57,153 nt of DNA from Gemmatimonadetes bacterium 13_1_40CM_69_22 (GCA_001917665.1 MNEL01000013.1:1-57153); one strand, 5' to 3'; positions 26,999 through 36,084 are shown, counted from the first letter of the stretch. The notes: generated by a model not told the origin, from the letters alone. A program made the numbers and translations.

Positions 26999-29231
26999 AT
27001 GCGGAACGGGGAATGCGGAATGCGGAATTGCAAGGAAGGGTCGCTCGCATCCCCAAGCCTCCACTGACACTCCGCATTCCGCATTCCCCATTCCGCATTT
27101 GCTGGCTGGCGCTGTGACGTTGGCTCTGCTTCCGCTGCCGGCCCGCGCCCAGCAGCCCGACTCCATCCCCGCCGACACCCTCGCCCCCGTCGTCGTGACC
27201 GGCGTCCGGCTCCCTACCGTGCGCGAGCTGGCACGGGGGCTCGCGGGCCGCACCGCCACACTCGGCGCGGTGGATCTCGATGCGCGCGGCGTGCGCTCGC
27301 TGGCGGACGCGCTCGAGCAGCTGCCCGGCGTCACGGTGTCGGACGAGCTGGGCGCCCCCAGCGAGCTGGACGTGACGCTCCGCGGGTTTCAGGTCTCCCC
27401 GACTATCGGCCTCCCCCAGGGGGTGACGGTGTACCTGGACGGCGTGCGGGTGAACGAGCCCGACGCTCACGAGGTGAACTTCGACCTGCTCCCGCTCGAG
27501 GACGTGGACCACGTGGAGGTGACGTACGGTCCGTCGGTGCTGCTCGGGCGGAACTCGCTCGGTGCCGCGGTCAACCTGGTGACACGGCGCGGCGCCGCGC
27601 CGGCCGACCGCGAGGTCGAGGTCTCAGGGGGCAGCTTCGGGCGCTACGAGCTCAAAGCCCGCGCCGGCGATCGCCGCGGCATGTGGGATTACTATGTCGG
27701 GGCGCGCTACGAGCACGAAGACGGCTGGCGCGCGCTCACGCGGAGCCGCATCGGCACGCTGTTCGGCAAGGTCGGCGTGAACACGGGAACGTGGGACGCG
27801 ACGCTCAGCTACGCGGCAGCGGACAACCGCATCTACCAGGCCGGCAGCCTGCCCGAGAGCGTGTACGCCGTCGCCCCCCGCGTGAACTTCACTAGCGGCG
27901 ACTATTTCGCCCCGCAGGCCCATCTGGTCACCCTGCACGCGCACCGCCTGCTCGGGGGGGGCCGCGTGCAAGTCGCGATGAACGCATTCGGCCGGACGCT
28001 CACTGCGGACCAGTTCAACAAGAACGCGAGCCCACCGGATACGCGCGAGCGTAACCGCGAGCGCATCGGCGGAGGGGCGGTGCAAGTCTCCGGTACACTC
28101 TCCCTGATCGCGCGCCCGCTGCGCTGGCTTGCGGGCGTGGACGGTGCCTATCAGCACACGGCGGTGCGGCTCTACGCCGTGCGAGCGACGAGCCCGGACT
28201 CGCTCACCGAGTCGGTTCTGACGAAAGAACTGGACTGGGGCGCCTTCATGGGCGCCAATTGGCCGCTCGCGCCGGCGCTCACCGCCACGGTGGCGGGGCG
28301 CTACGACTACATCCGGGTGCCGTTCGAGGACCTGCTGGATCCGGGCCAGAGTGGACTCAACATCTTCCGGCGACTGAGCCCACGCGTGGGGCTCACCTGG
28401 AGCGGACCGTCCGGGCACGAGCTGTTTTGGTCCGTGAGCCGAGGGTTCCGCGCCCCGGCGCTCGTCGAGATCGGCTGCGCGGACCCTGCCGCAGCGTGCC
28501 CCCTGCCGTTCGCGCTGGGCCCCGATCCCGCGCTTCGACCCGTCGTCGCCACGACGTACGAAACGGGGTGGCGCTTCCGCAGCCGCACGGGCCGTGTGGA
28601 CGTGACCGCCGACGTGTACTGGACGCACGTCCGGGACGACATCTTCTTCGTCGCTGCGACGCTCACCGCGGGCTACTTCCAGAACATCGGGGCGACGCGC
28701 CGGGCCGGGCTGGAGCTCGGGGCCCAATGGGCGAGCCGCCCGGGCGAGGGGAGCGGGGGGCTGCGCCTGTACGCCAATTACGCGTATACCGCGGCGACAT
28801 TCCGGAGCAGGGCTGACCTCGCCACGCCGCGCGACCCGGCAGGGGAGGCCGTGCTCCCCGGCGACGCGCTTCCGCTCGTTCCCGATCACCGCGCGAATGC
28901 AGGGATTTCGGTGCCGCTCGTCGCCGGCGGAGCGTCCGGCCCGTCGCTGCGGCTCGGCATCGATGCGCGCTACGTGGGCCGCCAGTGGCTCCGAGGCGAC
29001 GAGGCCAACACGACGCGCCGGCTCCCCGACTACGCGGCGGCCGACGCGTCGCTCACCCTCGCGTGGAAACGGTTCGAGGTGCGCTGCTCGGTGCGCAACG
29101 TGCTGGACCGGCGTTACCCGAGCTTCGGGACCTACGCCGAGAACCCGCTCGCGCCCGGCACGCCGGTGCAGCGGTTTCTCACGCCGGGATTGCCGCGGCA
29201 TCTGCAGGTGAGCTTGAGTACGGATTTCTGA
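26985..29231 (+). CDS. TonB-dependent outer-membrane receptor
   Basis: A 748-residue receptor: signal peptide core (LLAGAVTLALLPLPARA, cleavage near residue 55), a TonB-box-like TLAPVVVTG, a plug domain with LEQLPGVTVSDELG, DGVRVNEPD and VEVTYGPSVLLGRNSLGAAVNLVT, then a long beta-barrel with the terminal signature RFLTPGLPRHLQVSLSTDF. A ligand cannot be assigned; iron chelates or small organics are usual. The first 40 codons are made almost wholly of an inverted repeat, so the natural N-terminus may have been replaced. The ATG overlaps the ACAD stop. Confidence 0.9.
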   Translation: MPSIECGTGNAECGIARKGRSHPQASTDTPHSAFPIPHLLAGAVTLALLPLPARAQQPDSIPADTLAPVVVTGVRLPTVRELARGLAGRTATLGAVDLDARGVRSLADALEQLPGVTVSDELGAPSELDVTLRGFQVSPTIGLPQGVTVYLDGVRVNEPDAHEVNFDLLPLEDVDHVEVTYGPSVLLGRNSLGAAVNLVTRRGAAPADREVEVSGGSFGRYELKARAGDRRGMWDYYVGARYEHEDGWRALTRSRIGTLFGKVGVNTGTWDATLSYAAADNRIYQAGSLPESVYAVAPRVNFTSGDYFAPQAHLVTLHAHRLLGGGRVQVAMNAFGRTLTADQFNKNASPPDTRERNRERIGGGAVQVSGTLSLIARPLRWLAGVDGAYQHTAVRLYAVRATSPDSLTESVLTKELDWGAFMGANWPLAPALTATVAGRYDYIRVPFEDLLDPGQSGLNIFRRLSPRVGLTWSGPSGHELFWSVSRGFRAPALVEIGCADPAAACPLPFALGPDPALRPVVATTYETGWRFRSRTGRVDVTADVYWTHVRDDIFFVAATLTAGYFQNIGATRRAGLELGAQWASRPGEGSGGLRLYANYAYTAATFRSRADLATPRDPAGEAVLPGDALPLVPDHRANAGISVPLVAGGASGPSLRLGIDARYVGRQWLRGDEANTTRRLPDYAAADASLTLAWKRFEVRCSVRNVLDRRYPSFGTYAENPLAPGTPVQRFLTPGLPRHLQVSLSTDF
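26997..27099. repeat. Paired inverted array at the TonB receptor start
   Basis: Left arm 26997-27029, built of GGAATGC units, and right arm 27070-27099, built of GCATTCC units, are inverted copies with about one mismatch over 28 bases, separated by about 40 bases. The region spans the ACAD stop and the receptor's signal-peptide n-region. Confidence 0.93.
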
Positions 29232-29242
29232 AAGCGCCTTGA

Positions 29243-29357
29243 GCCCTCGGCTGTCGGCTTGCAGCGGTTGCTAGACGCGATCACAGCACGTTTCTTTGTG
29301 CACGCGTTCCCACGTTTCATGGACCTCTAGGAGCCGATAGCCGACGGCCGACAGCGC
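29243..29357. repeat. Inverted repeat pair between TonB receptor and etfB
   Basis: CCCTCGGCTGTCGGCTT near 29245 and GCCGACGGCCGACAGC near 29341 are imperfect inverse copies about 90 bases apart, the second ending 8 bases before the etfB ATG. The 133-base gap holds nothing else I recognise. The motif resembles the one at the DUF4139 start (23450-23476). Confidence 0.7.
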
Positions 29358-29364
29358 ATTTCCT

Positions 29365-30117
29365 ATGAAGATCGCCGTGTGCATCAAGCGCGTCCCCGAC
29401 TCCGAGACCCGCGTCAAGATCGCCTCCGACGGCAAATCGCTCGACGAGGCGGGCGTCAAGTTCATCCTCAACCCCTACGACGAGTTCGCGGTGGAAGAAG
29501 CCCTGCGGCGCAAGGAGCAGGCGGGCGCCGGGGAGGTCGTCATCGTTACGGTCGGCTCCGCCGCCGCGCAGGAGACGATCCGCACCGCGCTGGCCATGGG
29601 CGCGGACCGCGGCATCCTGCTCCAGACGGACAAGATTCCCGCCGACGGTCTCGAGGTCGCCAGGGCGCTCGCCGCCGAGGTCAAGGACTCGGGCTACGAC
29701 CTGATCCTGTTCGGCAAGATGGCCATCGACGACTACAACCATCAGGTCGGGCCGATGGTGGCGGAGCTGCTCGACCTGCCGTGCGTGACGGCGATCGCTC
29801 ACCTCGAGATCGGGGGGGGCAAGGGCACGGCCGAGCGGGAAATCGAGGGCGGTGTGGAGCTCGTGGAGTTCCCACTGCCCGCCGTGCTCACCGCCGACAA
29901 GGGGCTAAACGAGCCGCGCTATCCCGCCTTGAAGGGCATAATGGCCGCGAAAAAGAAGCCGCTCCAGGTCAAACCGGCGACCCTCGGCGCGGGCGGTCTG
30001 GAGGTGCTCGCCCTGACCCCCCCGCCCCAGCGCAAGGAAGGCAGGGTCGTGGGCGAGGGGCCGGCCGCGGTGCTGGAGCTGCTCCGCCTACTGCGCGAAG
30101 AGGCGAAGGTGCTGTGA
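29365..30117 (+). CDS. etfB: Electron transfer flavoprotein beta subunit
   Basis: A 250-residue ETF beta subunit. Seen: MKIAVCIKRVPDSETRV at the N-terminus, NPYDEFAVEEALR, the AMP-binding region GADRGILLQTD, FGKMAIDDYNHQVGP and the C-terminal signature LPAVLTADKGLNEPRYPALKGIMAAKKK. With etfA it accepts electrons from acyl-CoA dehydrogenases such as the one upstream. The TGA overlaps the GTG of etfA. Confidence 0.95.
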   Translation: MKIAVCIKRVPDSETRVKIASDGKSLDEAGVKFILNPYDEFAVEEALRRKEQAGAGEVVIVTVGSAAAQETIRTALAMGADRGILLQTDKIPADGLEVARALAAEVKDSGYDLILFGKMAIDDYNHQVGPMVAELLDLPCVTAIAHLEIGGGKGTAEREIEGGVELVEFPLPAVLTADKGLNEPRYPALKGIMAAKKKPLQVKPATLGAGGLEVLALTPPPQRKEGRVVGEGPAAVLELLRLLREEAKVL

Positions 30118-31088
30118 GCGACGTCCTCGCGGTGCTGGAGCAGCGCGAGGGCGCGCTGCGCAAGGTCTCGAGCGAAGTCGTGACCGGCGCCCGCCGCCTG
30201 GCCGACGGCCTGGTGGGGAGGGTGGAGGCGCTGGTGCTCGCGGCAGGCTCCGTGCAGGGGATCGATCACCTGGGGGGGTTCGGGGCTGACCAGGTGGTTA
30301 CTCTGACGAACGGCGCGTTCGGCAGGTACGCGCCGGAGGCGTACACCCGCGTGATCGCCGACCGCGCGCAAGCGGGGGGGTACCGCGCCGTGGTGTTCGC
30401 GGCGAGCGCCACCGGCCGGGACCTGGCGCCGCGCGTGGCGGCCCGTCTGGGCGTCGGGCTGGCGCAAGACGTCACCGACGTCGCCGTGGAGGGCGGCGCC
30501 GTCACGGTGATCCGCCCCGTATACGCGGGGAAGGCGCTCCTCAAGCTCACGCTCACCGCGACGCCGGCGATCGTGTCGCTGCGGCCCAACGTATTCACGC
30601 CGGTGCAGCGCCCCAAAGCGGGAAGCGCTGAGACAGTGGCGGTGCACGCGCCGGCCGGCCGCGTCGTGGTGACGGCGATCAAGGCCGCCGCCGCGGGCAC
30701 GCTCGACGTGGCCGAAGCGCCGATCGTCATCTCGGGGGGCCGCGGCTTGAAGGAGCCCGCAAACTTCAAGGTACTCGAAGAGCTCGCGGCGGCATTCGGG
30801 GGGCGCGCGGCGGTGGGGGCGTCGCGCGCGGTGGTGGACGCAGGCTGGCGGCCGCACGCCGACCAGGTGGGCCAAACCGGCAAGACCGTCAGTCCCACCC
30901 TCTACATCGCGGTCGGCATCTCCGGCGCGATCCAGCACCTCGCCGGGATGCGCACGTCGAAGGTGATCGTCGCGATCAACAAGGACAAAGACGCGCCGAT
31001 CTTCAAGGTGGCCGACTACGGAGTCGTCGGCGATCTGTTCGAGGTGGTTCCCAGGCTGACGGAAGAGATCAAGAAACTGCATGGCTAA
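30114..31088 (+). CDS. etfA: Electron transfer flavoprotein alpha subunit
   Basis: A 324-residue ETF alpha subunit. The C-terminal FAD domain is clear: [51 protein letters not shown] and [19 protein letters not shown]. It forms the FAD-binding partner of etfB and passes electrons to ETF-QO. GTG start in a GTGA overlap with etfB; its stop overlaps the ATG of the ETF-QO gene by 8 bases. Confidence 0.95.
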   Translation: MSDVLAVLEQREGALRKVSSEVVTGARRLADGLVGRVEALVLAAGSVQGIDHLGGFGADQVVTLTNGAFGRYAPEAYTRVIADRAQAGGYRAVVFAASATGRDLAPRVAARLGVGLAQDVTDVAVEGGAVTVIRPVYAGKALLKLTLTATPAIVSLRPNVFTPVQRPKAGSAETVAVHAPAGRVVVTAIKAAAAGTLDVAEAPIVISGGRGLKEPANFKVLEELAAAFGGRAAVGASRAVVDAGWRPHADQVGQTGKTVSPTLYIAVGISGAIQHLAGMRTSKVIVAINKDKDAPIFKVADYGVVGDLFEVVPRLTEEIKKLHG

Positions 31089-32757
31089 GGGAGCAGGGAG
31101 CAGGGAGACGTTCCTTCCGGCGCAATACCAGCCGCCGCTGCCGTTGGACCAGTTGATCATCCAAGACGGTGCCGCAGGCGCGGGCGACCGAATGGAGCTG
31201 GACGTGGTGATCGTCGGCGCGGGGCCCGCGGGCCTCGCGGCTGCGATCGAGCTAGCGCAGCTCGCCAGGCGAGACGGCACGGAGCTCAACATCGGTGTGC
31301 TCGAGAAGGCCGCAGCGCTGGGCGAGCACTCTCTTTCCGGTGCCGTCGTCAACCCGCGGGCGTTTCGCGAGTTATTCCCAGACTTGCAAGAGGGCGACTT
31401 TCCGTTTCGCGGGCCGGTTCGGAAGGAAGCCGTGTATTTGCTGACCGCCGACCGCCGAGTGCGCCTTCCTGTTCCTCCCACCATGCGCAACCACGGCAAC
31501 TCCGTCGCTTCGCTGTGCGAGATCGTGCGGTGGCTGGGCGAGAAGGCCGCAGCGCTGGGGGTGAATATCTTCACGGGCTTCCCGGCGGCGAGCCTGCTCG
31601 TGGACGGCCCGAGGGTGGTAGGCGTGCGCACGGCGGCCACCGGGCTCGACCGCGCTGGCCGCCCGCTCGCTAACTACCTCGCGCCGAACGACCTCGTCGC
31701 CAAAGTCACGGCCCTCGCCGAGGGGACGCGAGGGATGCTGGCGCAGGCGTGGTGCGAGTGGCGGCAGGTGACGGCGGAGAACCCCGAGATCTTCGCGCTC
31801 GGCGTCAAGGAGATCTGGGAGACCAAGCGCGCGCTGGGCACGATCGTCCACACGCTCGGCTGGCCGCTGCCGAGCGACGCCTTCGGCGGGAGCTTCATGT
31901 ACCCGCTCGCGCCGAACCTCGTGGCGCTCGGCCTCGTGGTGGGCCTCGATTACCGAGACAGCGCGCTCGACGTGCACGGCTTGTTCCAGCGGATGAAGCG
32001 GCACCCCCTGTTCCGCCGCTACCTGGAAGGCGGCGAGATGGTCGAATGGGGCGCGAAGACGATTCCCGAAGGGGGGTACTACTCCGTGCCGACGCGGCGC
32101 TCGGGCGACGGCGTGGTAATGCTCGGCGACTCGGCCGGCTTCGTAGACGTGCCGTCGCTCAAGGGGATCCACTACGCGATGCAGTCGGGGATGTTCGCCG
32201 CGCGGGCGGTGTTCGCCGCCCTCAAGCACGGGGACCCATCAGCCGTCCGGCTCGGAGACTACGACCGCATGGTGAACGCATCGTTCATCATGCAGGACCT
32301 GTATCGCACGCGGAACATGCGCCTCGCCTTCAAGGACGGCTTCTACGCCGGTGCGCTCAAGGCCGGGCTCATGACGCTTACCGGCGGCCGGTTCCCGGGC
32401 GGGAGGATCGCGATGCCGCGGGATGCGGACGTGGCACGACGGCTCACCCCGGGCTTGCGCCCGGGGTCAGGTGAGATTCCCGACGGCCGACTGACCTTCA
32501 GCAAGGTCGACGGCGTGTTCAAGGCCGGGAACGCGACACGCGACACGATCCCCACGCACCTCATCGTGGGCCGGGACGTGCCGTCTGAGGCGGCGGATTT
32601 TTACGCGCGCCTGTGTCCGGCGGGCGTCTACGAACGGATAGACAGCGGGCTGCGGGTGAACGCGCCGAATTGCATCGATTGCAAGGCGACCGACGTGCTG
32701 GGGCCTCGCTGGACGCCCCGGGAGGGGGGGAGCGGACCCAAGTACAAGCGCATGTAG
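31081..32757 (+). CDS. ETF:ubiquinone oxidoreductase-like flavoprotein, fourth cluster Cys missing
   Basis: A 558-residue membrane-associated flavoprotein that would transfer electrons from ETF to the quinone pool. The FAD motif VIVGAGPAGLAAAIE begins near residue 42; SLSGAVVNPRAF, GGSFMYPLAPN, and GDSAGFVDVPSLKGIHYAM follow. In the C-terminal ferredoxin part, Cys512 (CPAGVYE), Cys531 and Cys534 (NCIDCK) are present, but the expected CxxCxxC third position is Thr537, so one [4Fe-4S] ligand is absent. A palindrome (32446-32467) adds residues TPGLRPGSGE in a loop. The first codons come from an AGGGAGC tandem repeat (31086-31106). Confidence 0.9.
   Translation: MAKGAGSRETFLPAQYQPPLPLDQLIIQDGAAGAGDRMELDVVIVGAGPAGLAAAIELAQLARRDGTELNIGVLEKAAALGEHSLSGAVVNPRAFRELFPDLQEGDFPFRGPVRKEAVYLLTADRRVRLPVPPTMRNHGNSVASLCEIVRWLGEKAAALGVNIFTGFPAASLLVDGPRVVGVRTAATGLDRAGRPLANYLAPNDLVAKVTALAEGTRGMLAQAWCEWRQVTAENPEIFALGVKEIWETKRALGTIVHTLGWPLPSDAFGGSFMYPLAPNLVALGLVVGLDYRDSALDVHGLFQRMKRHPLFRRYLEGGEMVEWGAKTIPEGGYYSVPTRRSGDGVVMLGDSAGFVDVPSLKGIHYAMQSGMFAARAVFAALKHGDPSAVRLGDYDRMVNASFIMQDLYRTRNMRLAFKDGFYAGALKAGLMTLTGGRFPGGRIAMPRDADVARRLTPGLRPGSGEIPDGRLTFSKVDGVFKAGNATRDTIPTHLIVGRDVPSEAADFYARLCPAGVYERIDSGLRVNAPNCIDCKATDVLGPRWTPREGGSGPKYKRM
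32446..32467. repeat. Dispersed ACCCCGGGC palindrome inside the ETF-QO gene
   Basis: Arms ACCCCGGGC and GCCCGGGGT around a short centre, read in frame. The same arms recur at 39192-39213 and 44244-44268. Confidence 0.85.
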
Positions 32758-33035
32758 ATAGCCGCTCCGACTGACGCGTCAGCGTCACTGCCTCGGCGTC
32801 AGTGCATCAGTGGTAGAGCCGCCCGCACAGTCTTGGTGCACCGTCTTACTGACCCGAACTTTTGGTCACACGACATCTGCAATTTTGCCAACACGATAGC
32901 GTGATGGGGGCCAGGCCCGAGGGAATGGCCCCGAACCTGCAACGCTGACGCGCCGAGTGGGTTCTCCTCGCGCCCCCTGCGTGCAGGGGAGCAGGCTGGC
33001 GGCGACGCCAGCCACGTCATTAGAAGGCGGATGGG
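32758..33035. other. Gap with predicted RNA hairpins, no gene seen
   Basis: About 280 bases without a convincing ORF. It begins with GACGCGTCAGCGTCACTG-like repeats after the ETF-QO stop. Further on are strong stems: GGGGCCA/TGGCCCC (about 32906-32934), CCCCTGC/GCAGGGG (about 32973-32990) and a perfect GGCTGGCG-GCGA-CGCCAGCC at 32994-33013, just before the small basic ORF. It may be a structured 5' leader; I match it to no known riboswitch. Confidence 0.4.
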
Positions 33036-33263
33036 ATGCGAAACGGCACTACCACCACACCACGCGACCAGCCCCGACGGCGTGGTTGGGACCGACGGCA
33101 GGATTTGGGCGGCCGCCGTATGACCCGCGACCGGCGGCGCGAAACGCTCGAAGTTCAGTTCGAGCGCCGCAAGGGCGGCGATCGCCGCTCCGGCAACCAG
33201 CGACGCGCCGGACCGGAGCGTCGCATATCGGACCCCGAAGGCTTCCATCGCCTAGACCTGTAG
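33036..33263 (+). CDS. Small Arg-rich hypothetical protein
   Basis: 75 residues, about one third Arg/Lys/His, with repeated RRKGGDRRS/NQRRAGPERR patterns like the basic tails found next to GGDEF and PilZ proteins. It ends 12 bases before the GGDEF-like gene on the same strand, suggesting co-expression. No fold is recognisable, and composition alone could be chance in GC-rich DNA. Confidence 0.45.
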   Translation: MRNGTTTTPRDQPRRRGWDRRQDLGGRRMTRDRRRETLEVQFERRKGGDRRSGNQRRAGPERRISDPEGFHRLDL

Positions 33264-33275
33264 GGCTCGGCCGTC

Positions 33276-33971
33276 GTGCTCCGTGGCCTGGACATTGTCG
33301 TTCTGACGGCGCTGCTGCTGGCGCTCGGCTACATTGGTTTTCTGCACTACCGGGCGCATCGCACCCAGCGCTTGCTGGCCCGCACCGACGACCTGACGCA
33401 GATCGAGAACCGACGCGCGTTCTATGAGGGTGCCAGTCGGGAGTTCGAGCGCGCGCGGCGGTACAACCATCCATTCACCTTGGCGTACTTCGATGTCGAT
33501 GACTTCAACGAAGTGAGCGATCGGTTCGGGCACCAGGTGGGTGATGGGGTACTCCGTCTGGTGGCCGACACGGCGCGGGAGTCGATTCGCGCCAGCGATT
33601 TCGTGGCGCGCTTGGGGGCCGACCAGTTTGCGTTGCTGCTGCCGGAGACCGGCGCCAACGCCGCGAGTGCGGTGATCCGCAAGCTGCAGGAGGCGCTGCG
33701 GCACGCGTCGCGGGTGACCGGCATGCCGTTGACCGTGAGCGGAGGCGTGGTGACGTGCCTGCAACCGGCGGATAGCCTGGAGACGGCGATCGGCACTGCC
33801 GACCGGCTGCTGTACGGGGCGAGGCACGCGGGGACGGACAGCTTTTGGTTCGAGGTCGTGGCCCCTCAGCCACTCGAGGCGTTCGAGCCGGCGCGGCTGC
33901 GACGGCCGTGGCGCCTGCCGCCCGCGTTCGACCTTTCGATGCCGTCGCCCCAGGACCGGCGGCGGGGCTGA
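33276..33971 (+). CDS. Membrane-anchored degenerate GGDEF protein
   Basis: 231 residues: one N-terminal membrane helix (IVVLTALLLALGYIGFL), then a GGDEF fold recognised by ARTDDLTQIENRRAF, FDVDDFNEVSDRFGHQVGD and ADRLLYGAR. The active-site signature is G114-A-D-Q-F118 instead of GG(D/E)EF: the second Gly and the catalytic acidic residue are both changed. It is therefore probably not a cyclase but a GTP or partner-binding regulator. GTG start. It converges on a canonical GGDEF gene 30 bases away. Confidence 0.85.
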   Translation: MLRGLDIVVLTALLLALGYIGFLHYRAHRTQRLLARTDDLTQIENRRAFYEGASREFERARRYNHPFTLAYFDVDDFNEVSDRFGHQVGDGVLRLVADTARESIRASDFVARLGADQFALLLPETGANAASAVIRKLQEALRHASRVTGMPLTVSGGVVTCLQPADSLETAIGTADRLLYGARHAGTDSFWFEVVAPQPLEAFEPARLRRPWRLPPAFDLSMPSPQDRRRG

Positions 33972-34001
33972 GCGACGCTCAGCGACGTCGCTATCGTGTC
34001 G

Positions 34002-34829
34002 TCACAGCGCCACCTGCACCACCCGGTCCTTCCCGCCCCGTTTCGCCTCGTACATCGCTTGGTCGGCTTTCCGGAGCAGCTCGTCGGTGCCCGCCTCGCT
34101 CCCCGTCACGGACACGACGCCGATGCTGGCCGTCACGGACGGCGTGCCGCGGAACACCGTGCGGATGCCGGCGGCGAGCCGGTTGGCGGCGGCGTGCGCG
34201 ACGGTGCCTTCCGTTTCCGGCATCAGGACCGCGAACTCGTCGCCCCCGAGCCGGCCGACGACGTCGGCCTGGCGCACGGCACTGCGCGTCGCGTCGGCCA
34301 CGAGTCGCAGCACGGCATCGCCCGTGGCGTGGCCGTGCGCGTCGTTCACTCTCTTGAAGTCGTCCAAATCCAGATAGATCAGTGCGAGCGGGCGGCCGTA
34401 GCGGCGATTCCGGCCCAGCTCTTGCGCCAGCTCGGTCGAGAAGGCGCGGGCGTTGAGGACGTTGGTGAGCGGATCGTGCGTGGCGAGCAGCTCCAGCTGC
34501 GCCTGGGTGCGCCGCAGCTGCGACAGCCCCGCGATCGCCACCGCCACGACGGCGAGGTAGGAGAGCTCGTTCGCGAGCCGCGCGTCGAGCGGCGTGTCGG
34601 CCGGCATCTGGTCGATCCCGACGAGGTAGCGGAGCACGCAGGTCGCGCCCGCGAACACGATCCCCCACGCCAGGCCGTCGTGCCATGCCGCGAGCAGCAC
34701 GGGGATCACGTACAGGATCCCGAGGCGGAACGCTCCGGGCGTGCGGAGGTTCACCCAGTAGACCAGGGCGGTGAATGCCAAGGCGACCCCGAGGCGGAGG
34801 CCGCGGCGCAGCTCCGGGGTGAGCGCCAC
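34002..34829 (-). CDS. Diguanylate cyclase with N-terminal membrane domain
   Basis: 275 residues: about four membrane helices (residues 10-115), then a complete GGDEF domain with ATHDPLTNVLNARAF, LDLDDFKRVNDAHGHATGD and intact RLGGDEFAVLMPE, so c-di-GMP synthesis is expected. The GTG start follows the moeA stop with no gap (TAGGTG), so it is translationally coupled to a molybdenum-cofactor gene. No I-site RxxD is clear upstream of the signature. A short inverted repeat (AGCGAC/GTCGCT) lies in the 30-base convergent gap to the degenerate GGDEF gene. Confidence 0.9.
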   Translation of the reverse strand: MALTPELRRGLRLGVALAFTALVYWVNLRTPGAFRLGILYVIPVLLAAWHDGLAWGIVFAGATCVLRYLVGIDQMPADTPLDARLANELSYLAVVAVAIAGLSQLRRTQAQLELLATHDPLTNVLNARAFSTELAQELGRNRRYGRPLALIYLDLDDFKRVNDAHGHATGDAVLRLVADATRSAVRQADVVGRLGGDEFAVLMPETEGTVAHAAANRLAAGIRTVFRGTPSVTASIGVVSVTGSEAGTDELLRKADQAMYEAKRGGKDRVVQVAL

Positions 34830-36083
34830 CTAGAAGGGGACCTCGGCGACGTGGTGTGGATCGTCCAGCACGAGCGCGCGGAGGGTCTCCCCCGCGGCTA
34901 CGGCGGGGCGGTCTTCCGGCACGATCAGGAGCGCGGTCGCGCGGGCCATGGAGCTGAGGATGCCGGAGCCCTGGGGGCCCGTCAAGCGCGCGACCAGCGC
35001 GCCGCTCGCACCTTCGGGGTTCACGACGGCCCGCAGGAAATGCCGCAGCCGGGGACCCAGTGTGATGGGCTCGCCCACGCATACCGGCACGGTGCGCCGG
35101 AAGGGCAGGGGGTGGCCCAGCAGTTTCCGCAGCACGGGCCGCACGAACAGCTCGAACGTCACCATCGTGCTCACGGGGTTCCCCGGCAGCCCGATCCAAG
35201 GCTTCCCTGCGAGCAGGCCAAACCCGAGCGGCGCACCCGGGCGCATCCGAATGCGCCAGAGCTTCATGTCGCAGCCGAGCTCGGTGAGCACGTCGCGCAC
35301 GAGGTCGTGCTCCCCGACGCTGACGCCGGCCGTTGTGACGAGCAAGTCGGCGTCCCGGGCGCGGGTGAGATGGTCGCGCAGGCTCGCCTTACTGTCGCGG
35401 GCCACGCCGAGATCGAGCGGCACGCCGCCCGCCCGATGGATCATCCCGAACAGCGTGTACGTGTTCGACGTCGCGATCTTCCTCCCCGCGAGGATCGCGT
35501 CGGCTTCGTCGAGGTCCGCGATCTCGTCTCCGGACCCCATGAACGCAACCCGCGGCGGGCGGTGCACCAGCGGGGTGCCGTGGGCGATCGAGGCGAGCAC
35601 CCCCAGCTGGGCGGGGCCGAGCGTGGCGCCCGCCGCGAGCGCGACGTCGCCCTTCCTGATATCCTCGCCGCGGCGGCGGATGTTCTTCCCGGCATCCTGA
35701 CCGTCGCGCACCGCGACGCGGCCGTCGGGGAGGGGCTCGGCGTCCTCTTGGCGGATCACGCAGTCGGCGCCGGCGGGGAGCGGCGCGCCCGTGAAAATCC
35801 GGGTCGCCTGGCCCGGACCGACGGGCTGTGCGGGGAATCGGCCCGCGGGGACGGTCTCGATCACCGTCAGTGTCGCCGGGCGGTCGCTGCCCGCGCCCGC
35901 GACGTCTGCGGCCCGGACGGCGTAGCCGTCCATCGCCGAGTTGTCCCAGCCCGGCAGGTCGATCGGGCTGCGGACGTCTTCGGCGAGCACGAGGTCGAGG
36001 GCCTGCTTCAGCGCCCGCCGCTCGGTGGGGAGCGGCGTGACGTGCTGGAGTATGGTCTGAGCCGCTTCGCTCGGGGTCAGCAT
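34830..36083 (-). CDS. moeA: Molybdopterin molybdenumtransferase MoeA
   Basis: 417 residues. MoeA inserts molybdate (or tungstate) into adenylylated molybdopterin. Seen: DNSAMDGYAVRAADV, TGAPLPAGADCVIRQEDAE, the MoCF-biosynthesis motif TTAGVSVGEHDLVRDVL, and GLPGNPVSTMVTFELFVRP, with a C-terminal beta-barrel domain. The start ATG is one base after the mobB stop, and the stop abuts the diguanylate cyclase start. Confidence 0.95.
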   Translation of the reverse strand: MLTPSEAAQTILQHVTPLPTERRALKQALDLVLAEDVRSPIDLPGWDNSAMDGYAVRAADVAGAGSDRPATLTVIETVPAGRFPAQPVGPGQATRIFTGAPLPAGADCVIRQEDAEPLPDGRVAVRDGQDAGKNIRRRGEDIRKGDVALAAGATLGPAQLGVLASIAHGTPLVHRPPRVAFMGSGDEIADLDEADAILAGRKIATSNTYTLFGMIHRAGGVPLDLGVARDSKASLRDHLTRARDADLLVTTAGVSVGEHDLVRDVLTELGCDMKLWRIRMRPGAPLGFGLLAGKPWIGLPGNPVSTMVTFELFVRPVLRKLLGHPLPFRRTVPVCVGEPITLGPRLRHFLRAVVNPEGASGALVARLTGPQGSGILSSMARATALLIVPEDRPAVAAGETLRALVLDDPHHVAEVPF

Positions 36084-36084
36084 C

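Noticed and set aside
32800-32880. tRNA gene
   Set aside because: GTGGTAGAGC resembles a D-arm, but there is no matching T-arm, anticodon stem or acceptor stem.
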